A DNA stretch of 64,000 nucleotides from Aliiroseovarius sp. Z3 (GCF_029105185.1 NZ_JAFMZK010000006.1:175396-239395), one strand, 5' to 3'; shown: positions 47,655 through 57,604, counted from the stretch's first letter. Notes: a model not told the origin generated them from the sequence alone. A program made the numbers and translations.

Positions 47655-48605
47655 TTGGCAAAAAAGAGCAATCAGAGCGACATCTACGCCCGCCCGCTGC
47701 GCAGGCTGATGATCGGTATCCTGATGCTGTGTCTGTTTCTGATCTTCCTTCTGTGGCGCATCGACAGCCCGCGGGTGGAGCGCTTCCGCGCCAATCTGGT
47801 GGATCGTGTGGTGCCCAGCTTCGATTGGGCGCTGGTGCCGGTGACGAAGCTGGTGGGAATGGTCGAAGATTTTCAATCCTATCAGCGGATTTATGATCAA
47901 AATCAGGAACTTCGCCGCGAGTTGCAGCAGATGAAAGCGTGGAAAGAGGCCGCGCTTCAATTGGAACAGGAGAATGCGCAGCTTCTGAACCTGAACAACG
48001 TTCGGCTGGATGCGCAATTATCATACGTCACCGGCGTCGTGCTGACGGACAGCGGCTCGCCATTCCGGCAGTCTGTACTTTTGAACATCGGCGCGCGTGA
48101 CGGGATCATTGATGGTTGGGCCACCACGGACGGGTTGGGATTGGCGGGTCGGATTTCGGGTGTCGGTCAGAAAACAAGTCGCGTGATCTTGTTGACCGAC
48201 AGTAACAGCCGGGTGCCGATCATGGTCCAACCGTCAGGTCAGACGGCCTTGCTGGTGGGGGATAATTCTGCCGCCCCTCCCATCGAGTTTCTTGAGGCTC
48301 CAGAGAAGGTGCGCCCCGGCGATCGTGTCGTTTCCTCGGGGGATGGAGGGGTTTTCCCGGCGGGGCTTTTGGTCGGGCATGTCGCGATGGGCACCGACCG
48401 GCGCTTGCGCGTCCGCCTCTCGGCTGACTACGAACGGTTAGAGTTCCTGCGCGTCCTGCGCAGCCACCCCGGCGAGAAGGTGGATGACGACGGGGCGTTG
48501 ATCGTCTCGACGCCTGCGCTTCCGCCACTGCCAGAACCAAGCACAGAAAGCGAAGGCACAGAAGCGCAAGCCGATGCGCCAGCGACCGAGGGAACTGACG
48601 GATGA
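47655..48605 (+). CDS. mreC: Rod-shape-determining protein MreC
   Basis: A 316-residue periplasmic scaffold protein with one N-terminal membrane segment (RRLMIGILMLCLFLIFLLW) followed by a coiled coil at about residues 75-110 and the beta-barrel MreC core (GARDGIIDGWATTDGLGLAGRIS, TDSNSRVPIMVQ). It links MreB to PBP2. The start is a TTG preceded by CGGAGG at the right distance (MAKKSNQ). The C-terminal 40 residues are acidic and rich in Pro/Thr. The stop overlaps mreD (ATGA). Confidence 0.93.
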   Translation: MAKKSNQSDIYARPLRRLMIGILMLCLFLIFLLWRIDSPRVERFRANLVDRVVPSFDWALVPVTKLVGMVEDFQSYQRIYDQNQELRRELQQMKAWKEAALQLEQENAQLLNLNNVRLDAQLSYVTGVVLTDSGSPFRQSVLLNIGARDGIIDGWATTDGLGLAGRISGVGQKTSRVILLTDSNSRVPIMVQPSGQTALLVGDNSAAPPIEFLEAPEKVRPGDRVVSSGDGGVFPAGLLVGHVAMGTDRRLRVRLSADYERLEFLRVLRSHPGEKVDDDGALIVSTPALPPLPEPSTESEGTEAQADAPATEGTDG

Positions 48606-49141
48606 CAGACCATCTCACCCTCATGCGCTGGCTTTTCTCGATCGCACTCGCCGCCATCGCGGCGGTCGTGCTGTTTGCCCGCCTTCTGCCGATTGACCTG
48701 ACACCGGGGCGTTTCCCCGGCCCGGATATCCTGCTGGCCTTCACGTTTGCCTGGGTGCTACGCCGCCCGGACTATGTGCCCGTGTTGCTGGTCGCAGTTC
48801 TGTTTTTTCTGATGGATATGCTATTATTGCGTGTCCCCGGCGTCTGGCCTTTGATGGTCGTCGCAGGGTCCGAATTTCTGCGTCGTCGCGAATCCGGTCT
48901 GCGCGAACAGCATTTCCTTGTCGAATGGGGGCTTGTCGCCATGACATTGTTCGCCATGTTGATCGGGCAACGTGTTCTGTTGACTGTGTTCTTTGTCGAT
49001 CAAGTTCCATTCGGGCGGGAATTGATGCAACTTATCTCGACTGCTTTGGTTTATCCGCTGGTGGTCTTTGTATCGGTCTTTCTGCTGGGCGTTGAAAAAC
49101 TACAACCCGGAGACGACGCAATCACGAGGCAAGCGTCATGA
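48602..49141 (+). CDS. mreD: Rod-shape-determining protein MreD
   Basis: A 179-residue membrane protein with five to six helices, including IALAAIAAVVLFARLLPIDLTPG and PDILLAFTFAWVLRRPDYVPVLLVAVLFFLMDMLLLR-like stretches. MreD is poorly conserved, so its position between mreC and mrdA is the strongest evidence. It overlaps both neighbours by four bases. Confidence 0.9.
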   Translation: MTDHLTLMRWLFSIALAAIAAVVLFARLLPIDLTPGRFPGPDILLAFTFAWVLRRPDYVPVLLVAVLFFLMDMLLLRVPGVWPLMVVAGSEFLRRRESGLREQHFLVEWGLVAMTLFAMLIGQRVLLTVFFVDQVPFGRELMQLISTALVYPLVVFVSVFLLGVEKLQPGDDAITRQAS

Positions 49142-51093
49142 AGCGATCGCCAGTTGATACCGAGAAAAGCGCCCGTGGCATCACACGCCGCGGCCTGTTT
49201 CTGGGTGGTCTGCAAGTGTCGTTCGCTGCTTTGCTGGTGGGGCGGATGCGTTTCATGCAGGTTGATCAGACCGAAGAATATCGCACGCTTGCCGAAGAAA
49301 ACCGCATCAAGTTCCAGCTGATCCCGCCTGCCCGTGGTATGATCCATGATCGCAACGGTAAACTGATTGCAGGTAACGAGCAGAACTATCGCATTGTTCT
49401 GGTGCGCGAAGATGCGGGCGATCCGGCCAAAGTGCTGGACCGGTTGCGAAAAATTGTCTGGATCGAAGATGAAGAGGTCGAGCGCATTCTGTCAGAAATG
49501 AAGCGCCGGAGTTCCTTTGTGCCAGTTACCGTCGCGGATCGCGTCCCTTGGGAAGATGTCGCTGAAGTTGCGATAAACGCGCCGGTCCTGCCCGGCATCA
49601 CCCCCGAAGTCGGGCTGTCGCGCATTTACCCCCGCGCGTCTGATTTCGCGCATGTGGTGGGCTATGTCGGACCGGTGTCGGATTATGATCTTGGCAAGTT
49701 GGAAGATCCTGATCCACTTCTGCAAATCCCGCGTTTTCAGATCGGCAAAAGCGGGGTCGAGGCGAAGCTGGAGCTTTCGCTGCGCGGCTCGGCCGGTACG
49801 CGCGAGGTCGAAGTGAATGCTGTCGGTCGGGAGATGCGCGAGTTGGGTCGCGAAGAAGGGCAGCCAGGCGACAACATTCAGCTGACCGTTGATGCGGACC
49901 TTCAGGCCTATGTTCAGGCGCGGATGGCGGGCGAAAGCGCGGCGGCGGTCGTGATGGACACGCAAACTGGCGACATTCTGGCCATTGGGTCGACGCCGTC
50001 TTTTGATCCCAACAAATTCGTGCGTGGGATTTCAGGGTCGGACTACAAGGCGCTTCTGGATGATCCCTATCGCCCGCTTGCTGCGAAACCGGCGCAGGGC
50101 ACCTATCCACCCGGTTCGACGTTCAAGATGGTGACCGCGCTGGCCGCGTTGGAAGAGGGCGTGATCGGGGTTGGCGAAACCGTGAAGTGTTATGGCCATC
50201 TCGAGGTACATAAAAGGCGGTTTCACTGCTGGAAACGTGCTGGGCACGGCAAGGTTGATCTGGTGAAAAGCCTGCGCGAGAGCTGCGATGTTTACTACTA
50301 TGATATTGCCCAGCGGGTCGGCATCGAAAAGATCTCGGCGATGGCCCGGCGTCTTGGGCTTGGTGATCGGCATGATTTGCCACTGTCGGCGGTGGCCGAG
50401 GGTTTGGTTCCAGACAAAGCGTGGAAAAGAAACACCCGTGGGTCGGATTGGGTGATTGGCGACAGTCTGAATGCTGGCATCGGACAAGGTTTCGTCTTGG
50501 CATCGCCCCTGCAACTGGCCGTGATGACGGCACGGATTGCAACAGGCCAAGCCATTTCGCCAAGGGTGGTGCGTGCGATCAACGGGGTCGAGCAGCCGAT
50601 CCTTAACGATGGGCCACTGGGTATTGGCCAAGATAACCTACAGTATATCCGGCAAGGGATGTACGAGGTCGTGAACGCCAAGCGTGGCACTGGCGGACGA
50701 TCCAAGATCGTTGCCGAAGGTCTGCGGATGGCGGGTAAGACTGGCACCAGTCAGGTGCGCAACATCACCAAGGCCGAACGCGCGCGCGGCGTGACCCGCA
50801 ACGAAGACCTGCCATGGAACCGCCGTGACCATGCCCTGTTCGTTTGCTACGCACCCGCCGAGGCACCGCGTTATGCTGTTTCCGTGGTCGTCGAACATGG
50901 GGGTGGTGGATCAACGGCCGCTGCTCCGATTGCACGCGATATCCTGTTGCAAACCGTCTACGAAGGCGAACCGCCGCTTGAAGCCTATCCGTCGAGCCAG
51001 CGCGGCACTATTCGGTCGCGCCAGCGCGAGATCGAAGAGATGCTGAGCCGCCCGCCTGCCGAACGTTTCGCCGACCGGAGCGATCAGGCATGA
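49138..51093 (+). CDS. mrdA: Penicillin-binding protein 2
   Basis: A 651-residue class B transpeptidase of the rod complex. It has one N-terminal membrane segment, then a dimerisation domain with RNGKLIAGNEQNYRIVLV, and the transpeptidase domain with YPPGSTFKMVTAL (SxxK, serine nucleophile near residue 330), RESCDVYYYD (SxN-like SCD) and MAGKTGTSQV (KTG). It cross-links peptidoglycan synthesised by RodA. The start overlaps mreD and the stop overlaps rodA. Confidence 0.96.
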   Translation: MKRSPVDTEKSARGITRRGLFLGGLQVSFAALLVGRMRFMQVDQTEEYRTLAEENRIKFQLIPPARGMIHDRNGKLIAGNEQNYRIVLVREDAGDPAKVLDRLRKIVWIEDEEVERILSEMKRRSSFVPVTVADRVPWEDVAEVAINAPVLPGITPEVGLSRIYPRASDFAHVVGYVGPVSDYDLGKLEDPDPLLQIPRFQIGKSGVEAKLELSLRGSAGTREVEVNAVGREMRELGREEGQPGDNIQLTVDADLQAYVQARMAGESAAAVVMDTQTGDILAIGSTPSFDPNKFVRGISGSDYKALLDDPYRPLAAKPAQGTYPPGSTFKMVTALAALEEGVIGVGETVKCYGHLEVHKRRFHCWKRAGHGKVDLVKSLRESCDVYYYDIAQRVGIEKISAMARRLGLGDRHDLPLSAVAEGLVPDKAWKRNTRGSDWVIGDSLNAGIGQGFVLASPLQLAVMTARIATGQAISPRVVRAINGVEQPILNDGPLGIGQDNLQYIRQGMYEVVNAKRGTGGRSKIVAEGLRMAGKTGTSQVRNITKAERARGVTRNEDLPWNRRDHALFVCYAPAEAPRYAVSVVVEHGGGGSTAAAPIARDILLQTVYEGEPPLEAYPSSQRGTIRSRQREIEEMLSRPPAERFADRSDQA

Positions 51094-52238
51094 GCTATCT
51101 GGAGTATAACGTAAAATACGTGCCCACGGGGCTGCGTAAGGTGCTTTACGTCAACTGGTTCCTGGTGTTGCTTCTGACGGCTGTGGCCTCGATGGGGTTC
51201 TTGATGCTCTATTCCGTGGCGGGAGGCAGCATGGAGCCATGGGCTTCGGCACAGATGAAGCGGTTTGCCCTTGGCATGACGCTGATGTTCGCCATCGCAA
51301 TGGTTCCGATCTGGTTTTGGCGCAACATGGCTGGGCTTGGATACGTTCTGTCGCTGATCTTGCTGATCCTTGTCGAATTCGTGGGTGCGACCGGTATGGG
51401 CGCGCAGCGTTGGATTGATCTGGGGTTCATCAGGTTGCAGCCTTCCGAGCTTTCGAAAATCACCTTGGTTATGATCCTGGCCGCTTACTATGATTGGCTT
51501 GATATCAAGAAGGTCTCGCGGCCGTTCTGGGTGCTGCTGCCGATTGTTCTGATCCTTCTGCCCACGGCCTTGGTTCTGAAACAACCAGATCTGGGCACGT
51601 CGATCCTTCTGCTAATGGGCGGCGGCGCGGTCATGTTTCTGGCCGGTGTCAGCCTATGGTATTTTGGTGTGGTCATCGCAGCGGCGATTGGTTTGGTGAC
51701 ATCTGTGTTCATGTCGCGTGGTACGGATTGGCAGCTGCTTAAGGATTATCAGTACCGCCGCATCGACACTTTCCTTGACCCGTCATCCGACCCGCTGGGG
51801 GCAGGATACCACATCACACAGTCGAAGATTGCGTTGGGCTCCGGGGGATGGACCGGGCGGGGTTTCATGCAAGGCACGCAGTCACGTCTGAATTTTCTGC
51901 CTGAAAAGCAGACTGACTTTATCTTCACCACTTTGGCAGAGGAACTTGGGTTCCTTGGTGGTGTGTCCCTGTTGGCGCTTTACGTGTTGATCCTGGCGTT
52001 CTGTGTCGCCTCTGCGCTGCAAAACAAGGACCGCTTCAGTTCGCTTCTGACGCTGGGTGTCGCGATCACGTTTTTTCTGTTCTTCGCTGTGAACATGTCG
52101 ATGGTCATGGGGCTGGCGCCGGTCGTCGGCGTGCCCCTGCCATTGGTCAGCTATGGCGGATCAGCGATGTTGGTTTTGCTGGTCGGTTTCGGTCTTGTGC
52201 AAAGCGCGCATGTACATCGGGCGAGGCAGAAACGGTGA
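51090..52238 (+). CDS. rodA: Rod-shape protein RodA (SEDS glycosyltransferase)
   Basis: A 382-residue SEDS-family polymerase with about ten membrane helices. GATGMGAQRWIDLGFIRLQPSE carries the conserved aspartate region, and PDLGTSILLLMGG, GFMQGTQSRLNFLPEKQTDFIFT and VGVPLPLVSYGGSAM are family motifs. It polymerises glycan strands with PBP2. It starts four bases inside mrdA, and the stop overlaps the next gene. Confidence 0.96.
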   Translation: MSYLEYNVKYVPTGLRKVLYVNWFLVLLLTAVASMGFLMLYSVAGGSMEPWASAQMKRFALGMTLMFAIAMVPIWFWRNMAGLGYVLSLILLILVEFVGATGMGAQRWIDLGFIRLQPSELSKITLVMILAAYYDWLDIKKVSRPFWVLLPIVLILLPTALVLKQPDLGTSILLLMGGGAVMFLAGVSLWYFGVVIAAAIGLVTSVFMSRGTDWQLLKDYQYRRIDTFLDPSSDPLGAGYHITQSKIALGSGGWTGRGFMQGTQSRLNFLPEKQTDFIFTTLAEELGFLGGVSLLALYVLILAFCVASALQNKDRFSSLLTLGVAITFFLFFAVNMSMVMGLAPVVGVPLPLVSYGGSAMLVLLVGFGLVQSAHVHRARQKR

Positions 52239-53167
52239 ACATCAATGTTCTCTACGCGGGCAATCCCAAACTATGGTCGATCTATCACACGGAGCTAAGC
52301 AAAGCGTTGGCGGAACTGGGCATTTCTGCCAATGTTTCAAATGACGTGGCACCCGAAGATGTGGACTACATGGTCTATGCACCAAACGGCCCGGTGCAGG
52401 ATTTCACGCCGTATAAACGCACCAAAGCCGTGCTTGGGCTTTGGGCTGGGGCCGAGAAGGTTGTGGGCAACCCAACCCTGACGCAACCCTATACCCGGAT
52501 GGTCGATGATGGCCTGACCGAGGGGATGACCGAATGGGTCACAGGCCAGGTGTTGCGTCACCATCTTGGGATGGATCGGTATATTCACCGAACCGCTCCG
52601 ATATGGAACCAGCCTGCACCGCCCTTGGCGCGCGACCGGACGGTGGCTGTTCTGGGTCTGGGGGCCTTGGGGGTGGCGGCCGCAAAGTCGCTTCGCGCCC
52701 TGAACTTCAACGTGTGTGGATGGAGTCGCAGCCAGAAAGAGATCGACGGTATCGAATGTTGCAGCGGGGACGATGGGTTGCAGGATGTGCTGTCCCGCGC
52801 TGAGATTGTGGTGTTGCTTCTGCCCAAAACCCCGGCGACCGAGAACATTCTGAACGCCGAGCGACTGGCTTGGCTGCCGAAAGGCGCAGTGATCATCAAT
52901 CCGGGGCGCGGCCCTTTGATCGATGATCAGGCCCTGTTGGCTGCGCTGGACAGCGGGCAGGTTGGACATGCCACCCTGGATGTGTTCCGGGTCGAACCCT
53001 TGCCTGACGACGATCCCTATTGGGCACATCCCAACGTGACGGTCACGCCGCATATCGCGGCTGACACCCGTCCGGCGTCAGCCGCGCGGGTCATTGCCGA
53101 GAATATTCGACGCGGGGAGGCAGGCGAGCCGCTGTTGCATCTGGTGGATCGCGAAGCGGGATATTGA
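52235..53167 (+). CDS. Glyoxylate/hydroxypyruvate reductase A-like dehydrogenase
   Basis: A 310-residue NAD(P)-dependent 2-hydroxyacid dehydrogenase resembling GhrA (NINVLYAGNPKLWSIYHTELSKAL at the start, AVLGLGALGVAAAKSLRALNF near residue 135, NPGRGPLIDDQALLAAL with Arg near 230, TPHIAADTRPASAA with His near 275). It reduces glyoxylate or hydroxypyruvate. The GTG start overlaps the rodA stop, so it is expressed with the elongasome operon, although no functional link is evident. Confidence 0.9.
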   Translation: MNINVLYAGNPKLWSIYHTELSKALAELGISANVSNDVAPEDVDYMVYAPNGPVQDFTPYKRTKAVLGLWAGAEKVVGNPTLTQPYTRMVDDGLTEGMTEWVTGQVLRHHLGMDRYIHRTAPIWNQPAPPLARDRTVAVLGLGALGVAAAKSLRALNFNVCGWSRSQKEIDGIECCSGDDGLQDVLSRAEIVVLLLPKTPATENILNAERLAWLPKGAVIINPGRGPLIDDQALLAALDSGQVGHATLDVFRVEPLPDDDPYWAHPNVTVTPHIAADTRPASAARVIAENIRRGEAGEPLLHLVDREAGY

Positions 53168-53179
53168 ACGGGGTCTGGT

Positions 53180-53617
53180 TTAGATATCCATCCAGATCGT
53201 TACGGGGCCATCATTCACCAGCGTGACCTTCATATCGGCCCCGAAACGCCCCTGTTCGGTTGCAATGCCAAGCCCGCGCAAAGCATCGGCGAACTGGTTG
53301 TAAAGGCGTTCTCCGTCGACGGGCTTCGCGGCGGCCGAAAAGCCCGGACGATTGCCGCGCGACGTATCTGCGGCCAGCGTGAATTGACTGACCACCAGCG
53401 CGCCGCCACCGGTATCAAGCAACGAGCGGTTCATCTTGCCAGCCTCGTCTTTGAAAATCCGCAGTTTCGCGATCTTTGCGGCCAGCGCATCTGCATTGGC
53501 GGTGTCGTCACCCTCCATCGCGCAGACAAGTATCAACAGGCCCGGCCCGGTCTGGCCAACCTGCTTTCCGTCGACATGGACGAAGGCTTCGCTTACGCGT
53601 TGGATCAGGGCTTTCAC
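53180..53617 (-). CDS. dtd: D-aminoacyl-tRNA deacylase
   Basis: A 145-residue enzyme that hydrolyses D-aminoacyl-tRNA and protects translation. The start [17 protein letters not shown], the catalytic [18 protein letters not shown] near residue 78, and [11 protein letters not shown] at the C-terminus (GP cis-proline motif) fix the identity. The start is a GTG with AAGGA upstream; it overlaps the stop of the nitroreductase (GTGA), so it is probably the last gene of the run that starts at 59822. Confidence 0.95.
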   Translation of the reverse strand: MKALIQRVSEAFVHVDGKQVGQTGPGLLILVCAMEGDDTANADALAAKIAKLRIFKDEAGKMNRSLLDTGGGALVVSQFTLAADTSRGNRPGFSAAAKPVDGERLYNQFADALRGLGIATEQGRFGADMKVTLVNDGPVTIWMDI

Positions 53618-54297
53618 GTCTTTTCCTTTTGTCCACTTAGGCGCACCCATTCGTCCAATGGTGCGCGTGAGGTGCGAAACCCGTTCGCGGGATGCGTTTC
53701 ATCAGCATACCCGAACGATATCCCACACAGGACGATACGATCATCAGGCAAATCAAACCAGTCACGCAGAAACGGGGCATAGGCTGCAACGGCGGCCTGG
53801 GGTATCGAGGCGATCCCGAGTGATGCGGCCGCAAGGGTGAACCCGGTGATGAACCCTCCACAATCCAGATAGGCATAGGGGCCAAGCTCAGCCGGGGCGG
53901 TCAACAGGGCAAAGCAGGGTGCGCCGAACAGGTGGAAGTTTTCCGTCATCTGCCGGGCCGAGGCAGCCCGGTCGCCGCGTTCCACGCCGACGCTGTCATA
54001 AAGCTGAAGTCCGCACCGCTTGCGGCGGGACTGGTGGGCGCCTGTATAGGCGCTGGGCCAAGGGACATCCGGGGTTTGGGCTGCGGTCATTGCGTGGCTA
54101 TAGAGCGCTTCACGCAGACGGTCTGTTTCTGTGCCCATAGTGACATCAACCTGCCATGGTTGTGCGTTGCACCAGCTTGGAACTTTCTGCGCGGCGGTCA
54201 GGATTTTGGTGATCGTATCCTCGGACACCGGATCAGAGCGAAATCCACGGCAAGAATACCGCGCGCCAAGAAGCGCTGTGAAATCATCATACTGCAT
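53614..54297 (-). CDS. Nitroreductase family protein
   Basis: A 227-residue FMN-dependent oxidoreductase. [21 protein letters not shown] at the start and [21 protein letters not shown], then [13 protein letters not shown] near the end are the family segments. It would reduce nitroaromatics or quinones with NAD(P)H. It is placed 9 bases after the zinc-ribbon gene and overlaps dtd by four bases. Natural substrate unknown. Confidence 0.9.
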   Translation of the reverse strand: MQYDDFTALLGARYSCRGFRSDPVSEDTITKILTAAQKVPSWCNAQPWQVDVTMGTETDRLREALYSHAMTAAQTPDVPWPSAYTGAHQSRRKRCGLQLYDSVGVERGDRAASARQMTENFHLFGAPCFALLTAPAELGPYAYLDCGGFITGFTLAAASLGIASIPQAAVAAYAPFLRDWFDLPDDRIVLCGISFGYADETHPANGFRTSRAPLDEWVRLSGQKEKT

Positions 54298-54306
54298 GGT
54301 GTGATC

Positions 54307-55422
54307 CTATTGGCTTTGGGCCGATAGATAACCGATTATCGCAGCGGCAATCAGCCCCAAAATGACGGCAAAAGTGATCTTCCAAACGGAATACGGTCGT
54401 TCGCCCTGCACCCGCCCATTTTGACCGTTCACCACAAACCGATAGGTCTTGCCCCGATATTTATAGGCAGCCAGCCACACGGGCAGCAGGATATGCTTGA
54501 AGGTCACATCCGACATTTTCGTATCCATGGAGTTGATCCGCTGACGATCTCCGCCGATGTCAAATTTCACGTCACGCATGATGATCCGGTTCATGTAATC
54601 GCGTGCTTCGGAAAACCCCTGCTCCAGATCGACAGTATAGCCCTCTGCCTGAAACCCTGCCAGATATTCGGGCCGATAGGGTTCAAGCCGCGACAGGTCC
54701 CACGGCTCCAGCGCATCGGTGTATTTCTTCGGCAATCCGCGCGACGCCAACACCAGAACGTCATCGAAGAACCGCGCGACCTTTCCGGACACGGGGCGCC
54801 ACCTTACTGTTTGCGAGCGTTGCTGACGTCGCTCGCCGTTGACCGTCACATTGCGCACGCGTTCATGCACCGTGCCACGCTGGCCGCTATAGCTGGTGCG
54901 CGTGTCGGCGTCGTAGGTCCAGTATGGCACATAGATGCCGGACATACGCCGTCCCTTGCGGGCGTATTCGCGCAGACCATTGGGCGCGAACCACAACCGC
55001 CCCAGCCAATCGGTCATTGCCTTGTGCGCATCGCGTTCCTTGACCTCAAAAGGGGCAAGCCCTTTCGGTTTGAACCGCCGATGCGCGCCCGTGTCGGTGA
55101 CGACGGGTGTGGCGCAGAACGGGCATTCCGAGGCGTGGGTATCGTGGTCAAACTCAATAAGCGCCGCACAGTTTGGGCAGGTCACAACGCGCGTGATCTC
55201 GGTTTCTGAGTCAGGCAGTTGTTCGGATAGCGCGCGTTTCAGATCCAGTTCACGGATGACCGGAACCGTTTGCGGGCGATCATCAATCGCCTCTTCATTG
55301 CCGCAGTGATCGCAGGTCAGCAGGTTGCGTTCTGGATCGAACCGCAAATCTGCCCCGCATTGGTCGCAGGGAAAGCGGTGTTCTTCCAGCGGCGCTTGTG
55401 TGTCTTCACGCGGAAAGGCCAT
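54307..55422 (-). CDS. Zinc-ribbon protein with C-terminal membrane anchor (YdjG-like)
   Basis: About 371 residues. Two zinc ribbons open the protein: FPCDQCGADL with CDHCGNEEAI, and VTCPNCAAL with CPFCATPVV, each with two CxxC pairs. A long central region follows (WFAPNGLREYARKGRRMSGIYVPYW, GERRQQRSQTVRW), and a C-terminal helix, FAVILGLIAAAIIGYL, anchors it in the membrane. Such proteins are sometimes labelled primosomal helicase-like, but no helicase motif is present. It resembles YdjG of the Bacillus ydjFGHI stress operon. The preferred start is M at 55422; 55440 is possible. Confidence 0.8.
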   Translation of the reverse strand: MAFPREDTQAPLEEHRFPCDQCGADLRFDPERNLLTCDHCGNEEAIDDRPQTVPVIRELDLKRALSEQLPDSETEITRVVTCPNCAALIEFDHDTHASECPFCATPVVTDTGAHRRFKPKGLAPFEVKERDAHKAMTDWLGRLWFAPNGLREYARKGRRMSGIYVPYWTYDADTRTSYSGQRGTVHERVRNVTVNGERRQQRSQTVRWRPVSGKVARFFDDVLVLASRGLPKKYTDALEPWDLSRLEPYRPEYLAGFQAEGYTVDLEQGFSEARDYMNRIIMRDVKFDIGGDRQRINSMDTKMSDVTFKHILLPVWLAAYKYRGKTYRFVVNGQNGRVQGERPYSVWKITFAVILGLIAAAIIGYLSAQSQ

Positions 55423-55485
55423 CCGGGGCAGCCCCTTCATTCAGGCGGTGGAAAGGGATGGGCGACATGGATGCCGCCCGAAAAT

Positions 55486-56601
55486 TCAGGTGCTGGGGGG
55501 CGGGGGTGGCAGTACGGTGAACAATTGCGCAAGTTCCGCCACGTCCTCGGCCCTTTGCCAGCCGTCCAGACCCGAGGTCCAGACATGGGTGTCGCGAGAC
55601 AACTCGCCCGACGCGGCCATGCGGCCCAATGCGGCCTTGGAAAATGGCCCCTTGGTTTCTCCGTTTTCGGCAATATGCCAAACATGCTCGACTGGTGGTG
55701 GTGGCGGTGTCTGAGACGCGGGTGCCATGGGTGCGGTCCCCCACGGCCCGGTCTGCGCCATTTGACCTGCCATCGCCATGCCCAGCCCCATACCCAGCCC
55801 TGCACCGATGCCGTCGCCTCCGTTGGGGTTTTGCGCGGCGGTCGTCATTGCTTCGGCCGCTGAATACTGGGTGAACGCGCCCAAATCACCAGCCACACCC
55901 ATCGACGTGCGCTTGTCCAATGCGGCCTCGACCGCCGGGGGAAGCGAGATATTCTCGATATAGAATTCGGGAATGATAAGGCCATATTCGGCGATGATCC
56001 CCGAGATTTCTGTTGCGATCAGCTTGCCCAGATCGGCCGTGTTGGCTGCCATGTCCAGAACGGGAATGCCGGCCCCTGCAATCACGCGACTGAAGGCTTG
56101 AACGATGATGTTGCGAATCTGATAGCTGATTTCGTCCATCGTGAATTCACCGTCCGTTCCGACGATTTCGACCAGAAACTTTGCGGGGTCTGAAACGCGC
56201 ACGCTGTACGTGCCAAAGGCTCGGATGCGGGTCGGACCGAACTCGGGGTCGCGCAGCATGATGGGATTCTTGGTGCCCCATTTCAGATCGTTGAAACGGG
56301 TTGTGTTTACGAAATAAATCTCGGATTTGAACGGCGATTTGAAGCCATGATCCCAATGGTTGATCGTTGTCAGGATCGGCATGTTGTTGGTTTCCAACAT
56401 ATACAGACCGGGGGTGAAAACGTCTGCCAATTGCCCTTCATGGACAAAGACGGCCGCTTGTCCTTCACGAACTGTCAGTTTCGCTCCGTATTTGATCTCG
56501 TGATCTTCGCGTTCGAACCGCCAGACCATGGTGTCACGCGTGTCATCCACCCAGTGAATCACGTCGATAAATTCGCCAGTCAGAAAATCAAGAATTCCCA
56601 T
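55486..56601 (-). CDS. SPFH/YdjI-like protein with C-terminal GYF-type domain
   Basis: A 371-residue protein. Residues 30-230 form an SPFH-type domain (GAKLTVREGQAAVFVHEGQ, TPGLYMLETNN, IRAFGTYSVRV, LLIATEISG-like), as in the virion-core/YdjI family. A Gly/Met-rich and Pro-rich linker leads to a C-terminal GYF_2/DUF4339 module (WHIAENGETKGPFSKAAL, WTSGLDGWQRAEDV). SPFH proteins assemble at membranes; YdjI in Bacillus recruits PspA. There is no membrane helix. It lies in the middle of the same minus-strand run. Confidence 0.87.
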   Translation of the reverse strand: MGILDFLTGEFIDVIHWVDDTRDTMVWRFEREDHEIKYGAKLTVREGQAAVFVHEGQLADVFTPGLYMLETNNMPILTTINHWDHGFKSPFKSEIYFVNTTRFNDLKWGTKNPIMLRDPEFGPTRIRAFGTYSVRVSDPAKFLVEIVGTDGEFTMDEISYQIRNIIVQAFSRVIAGAGIPVLDMAANTADLGKLIATEISGIIAEYGLIIPEFYIENISLPPAVEAALDKRTSMGVAGDLGAFTQYSAAEAMTTAAQNPNGGDGIGAGLGMGLGMAMAGQMAQTGPWGTAPMAPASQTPPPPPVEHVWHIAENGETKGPFSKAALGRMAASGELSRDTHVWTSGLDGWQRAEDVAELAQLFTVLPPPPPST

Positions 56602-56628
56602 TGTTACGCTCCCTCCTTGGGGTGTCGG

Positions 56629-57582
56629 TCATACTGCGCCGCCGGTCAGCTCGGCAGCGATCTGTTTGATAATTGGGCGGGCTTCGTCCGCCGACATGTT
56701 CGGTCGCAGCCGATCATCATAAAGCATACGTAGCAGGTTTTCGTCATGTGTGGTCAGCAGCCCGAATTCTTCGTCATCATTGAAGATCGACGGGCGGGCG
56801 ACCGGGCTGTCATTGGACAGACCCAACCCTTGCGCGACCTCTTCATGGATGCACGAGGTGCGCATCAGGTCGGGGTGTTCACTTCGGATCACAGCCACGG
56901 CCTGTTCGAATTGCCCGTTATTGGCCGGGTCGCGCCCGAAAACAAGGCAATAGGTATCGCGCGGCATGTTAAGAACCGCACGTTGGCTGAGTGCGCTGAT
57001 ACCAGGTACGACCCGGCGCAGTTCCGGCCCAAAGGCCCTGCGCTCATCCTCGTTCAGGATATAGACGTGGAAATTTCCATCGCCATTGGTCATGCTGATC
57101 GGGTGACCAGTGACACGGGCCAGCCTGCGTACATATCTGGATAGAATGGCGCGGTCCTGTGCCTTTTGCGCGTCCGGTGTCGACAATCCAAACTGAATGG
57201 AGACCCGCACCGGTTTTTCCCAGCGCGTCAGGTGTGACGCATTTTCGCGCGCGATCAAGCGTCCGCCGGCAGAGGAGTATTCCTGAAAGAACGCGATACG
57301 CTCGAAATTTCGGGCCAGCATGGCCGCGCTGAACGGCACATCAGCACCACCCCCGTCCGTGCGCAACAAACCTTGCGTCAGCAAACTGCGTTGAACGCTG
57401 GCGTAATAGGTCGCCAACGCTTTGCTTTCAGCACTCGGCACCAGGGGGGCTGACGCCGCCCTTGGTTTCGGTGTTGGCGATGTGGGCAATCCCGACACGC
57501 CCGGACCGGCTGATTGACATGCCGATAGCGCCAGCATTGCTGCCAGCGCTCCGGTTGCCATCTTCAGGGCGTGTCGCCGCAT
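56629..57582 (-). CDS. DUF2927 lipoprotein
   Basis: A 317-residue lipoprotein: signal MATGALAAMLALSAC with lipobox LSAC. The mature part matches DUF2927 (FERIAFFQEYSSAGGRLIAR, RWEKPVRVSIQFG, RYVRRLARVTGHPI). It contains SCIHEEVAQGLGLSNDSP, an HExx-x-Q-like metallopeptidase-type motif near residue 255. The start MRRHALKMA follows GAAGGGAACAGA. It lies 22 bases after telA. Its role is unknown; a periplasmic hydrolase is possible. Confidence 0.85.
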   Translation of the reverse strand: MRRHALKMATGALAAMLALSACQSAGPGVSGLPTSPTPKPRAASAPLVPSAESKALATYYASVQRSLLTQGLLRTDGGGADVPFSAAMLARNFERIAFFQEYSSAGGRLIARENASHLTRWEKPVRVSIQFGLSTPDAQKAQDRAILSRYVRRLARVTGHPISMTNGDGNFHVYILNEDERRAFGPELRRVVPGISALSQRAVLNMPRDTYCLVFGRDPANNGQFEQAVAVIRSEHPDLMRTSCIHEEVAQGLGLSNDSPVARPSIFNDDEEFGLLTTHDENLLRMLYDDRLRPNMSADEARPIIKQIAAELTGGAV

Positions 57583-57604
57583 TCTGTTCCCTTCGCAGTC
57601 CGGT

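Noticed and set aside
54307..55422. Zinc-ribbon protein as a primosomal helicase
   Set aside because: There are no Walker or helicase motifs; only zinc ribbons, a central domain and a membrane anchor are seen.
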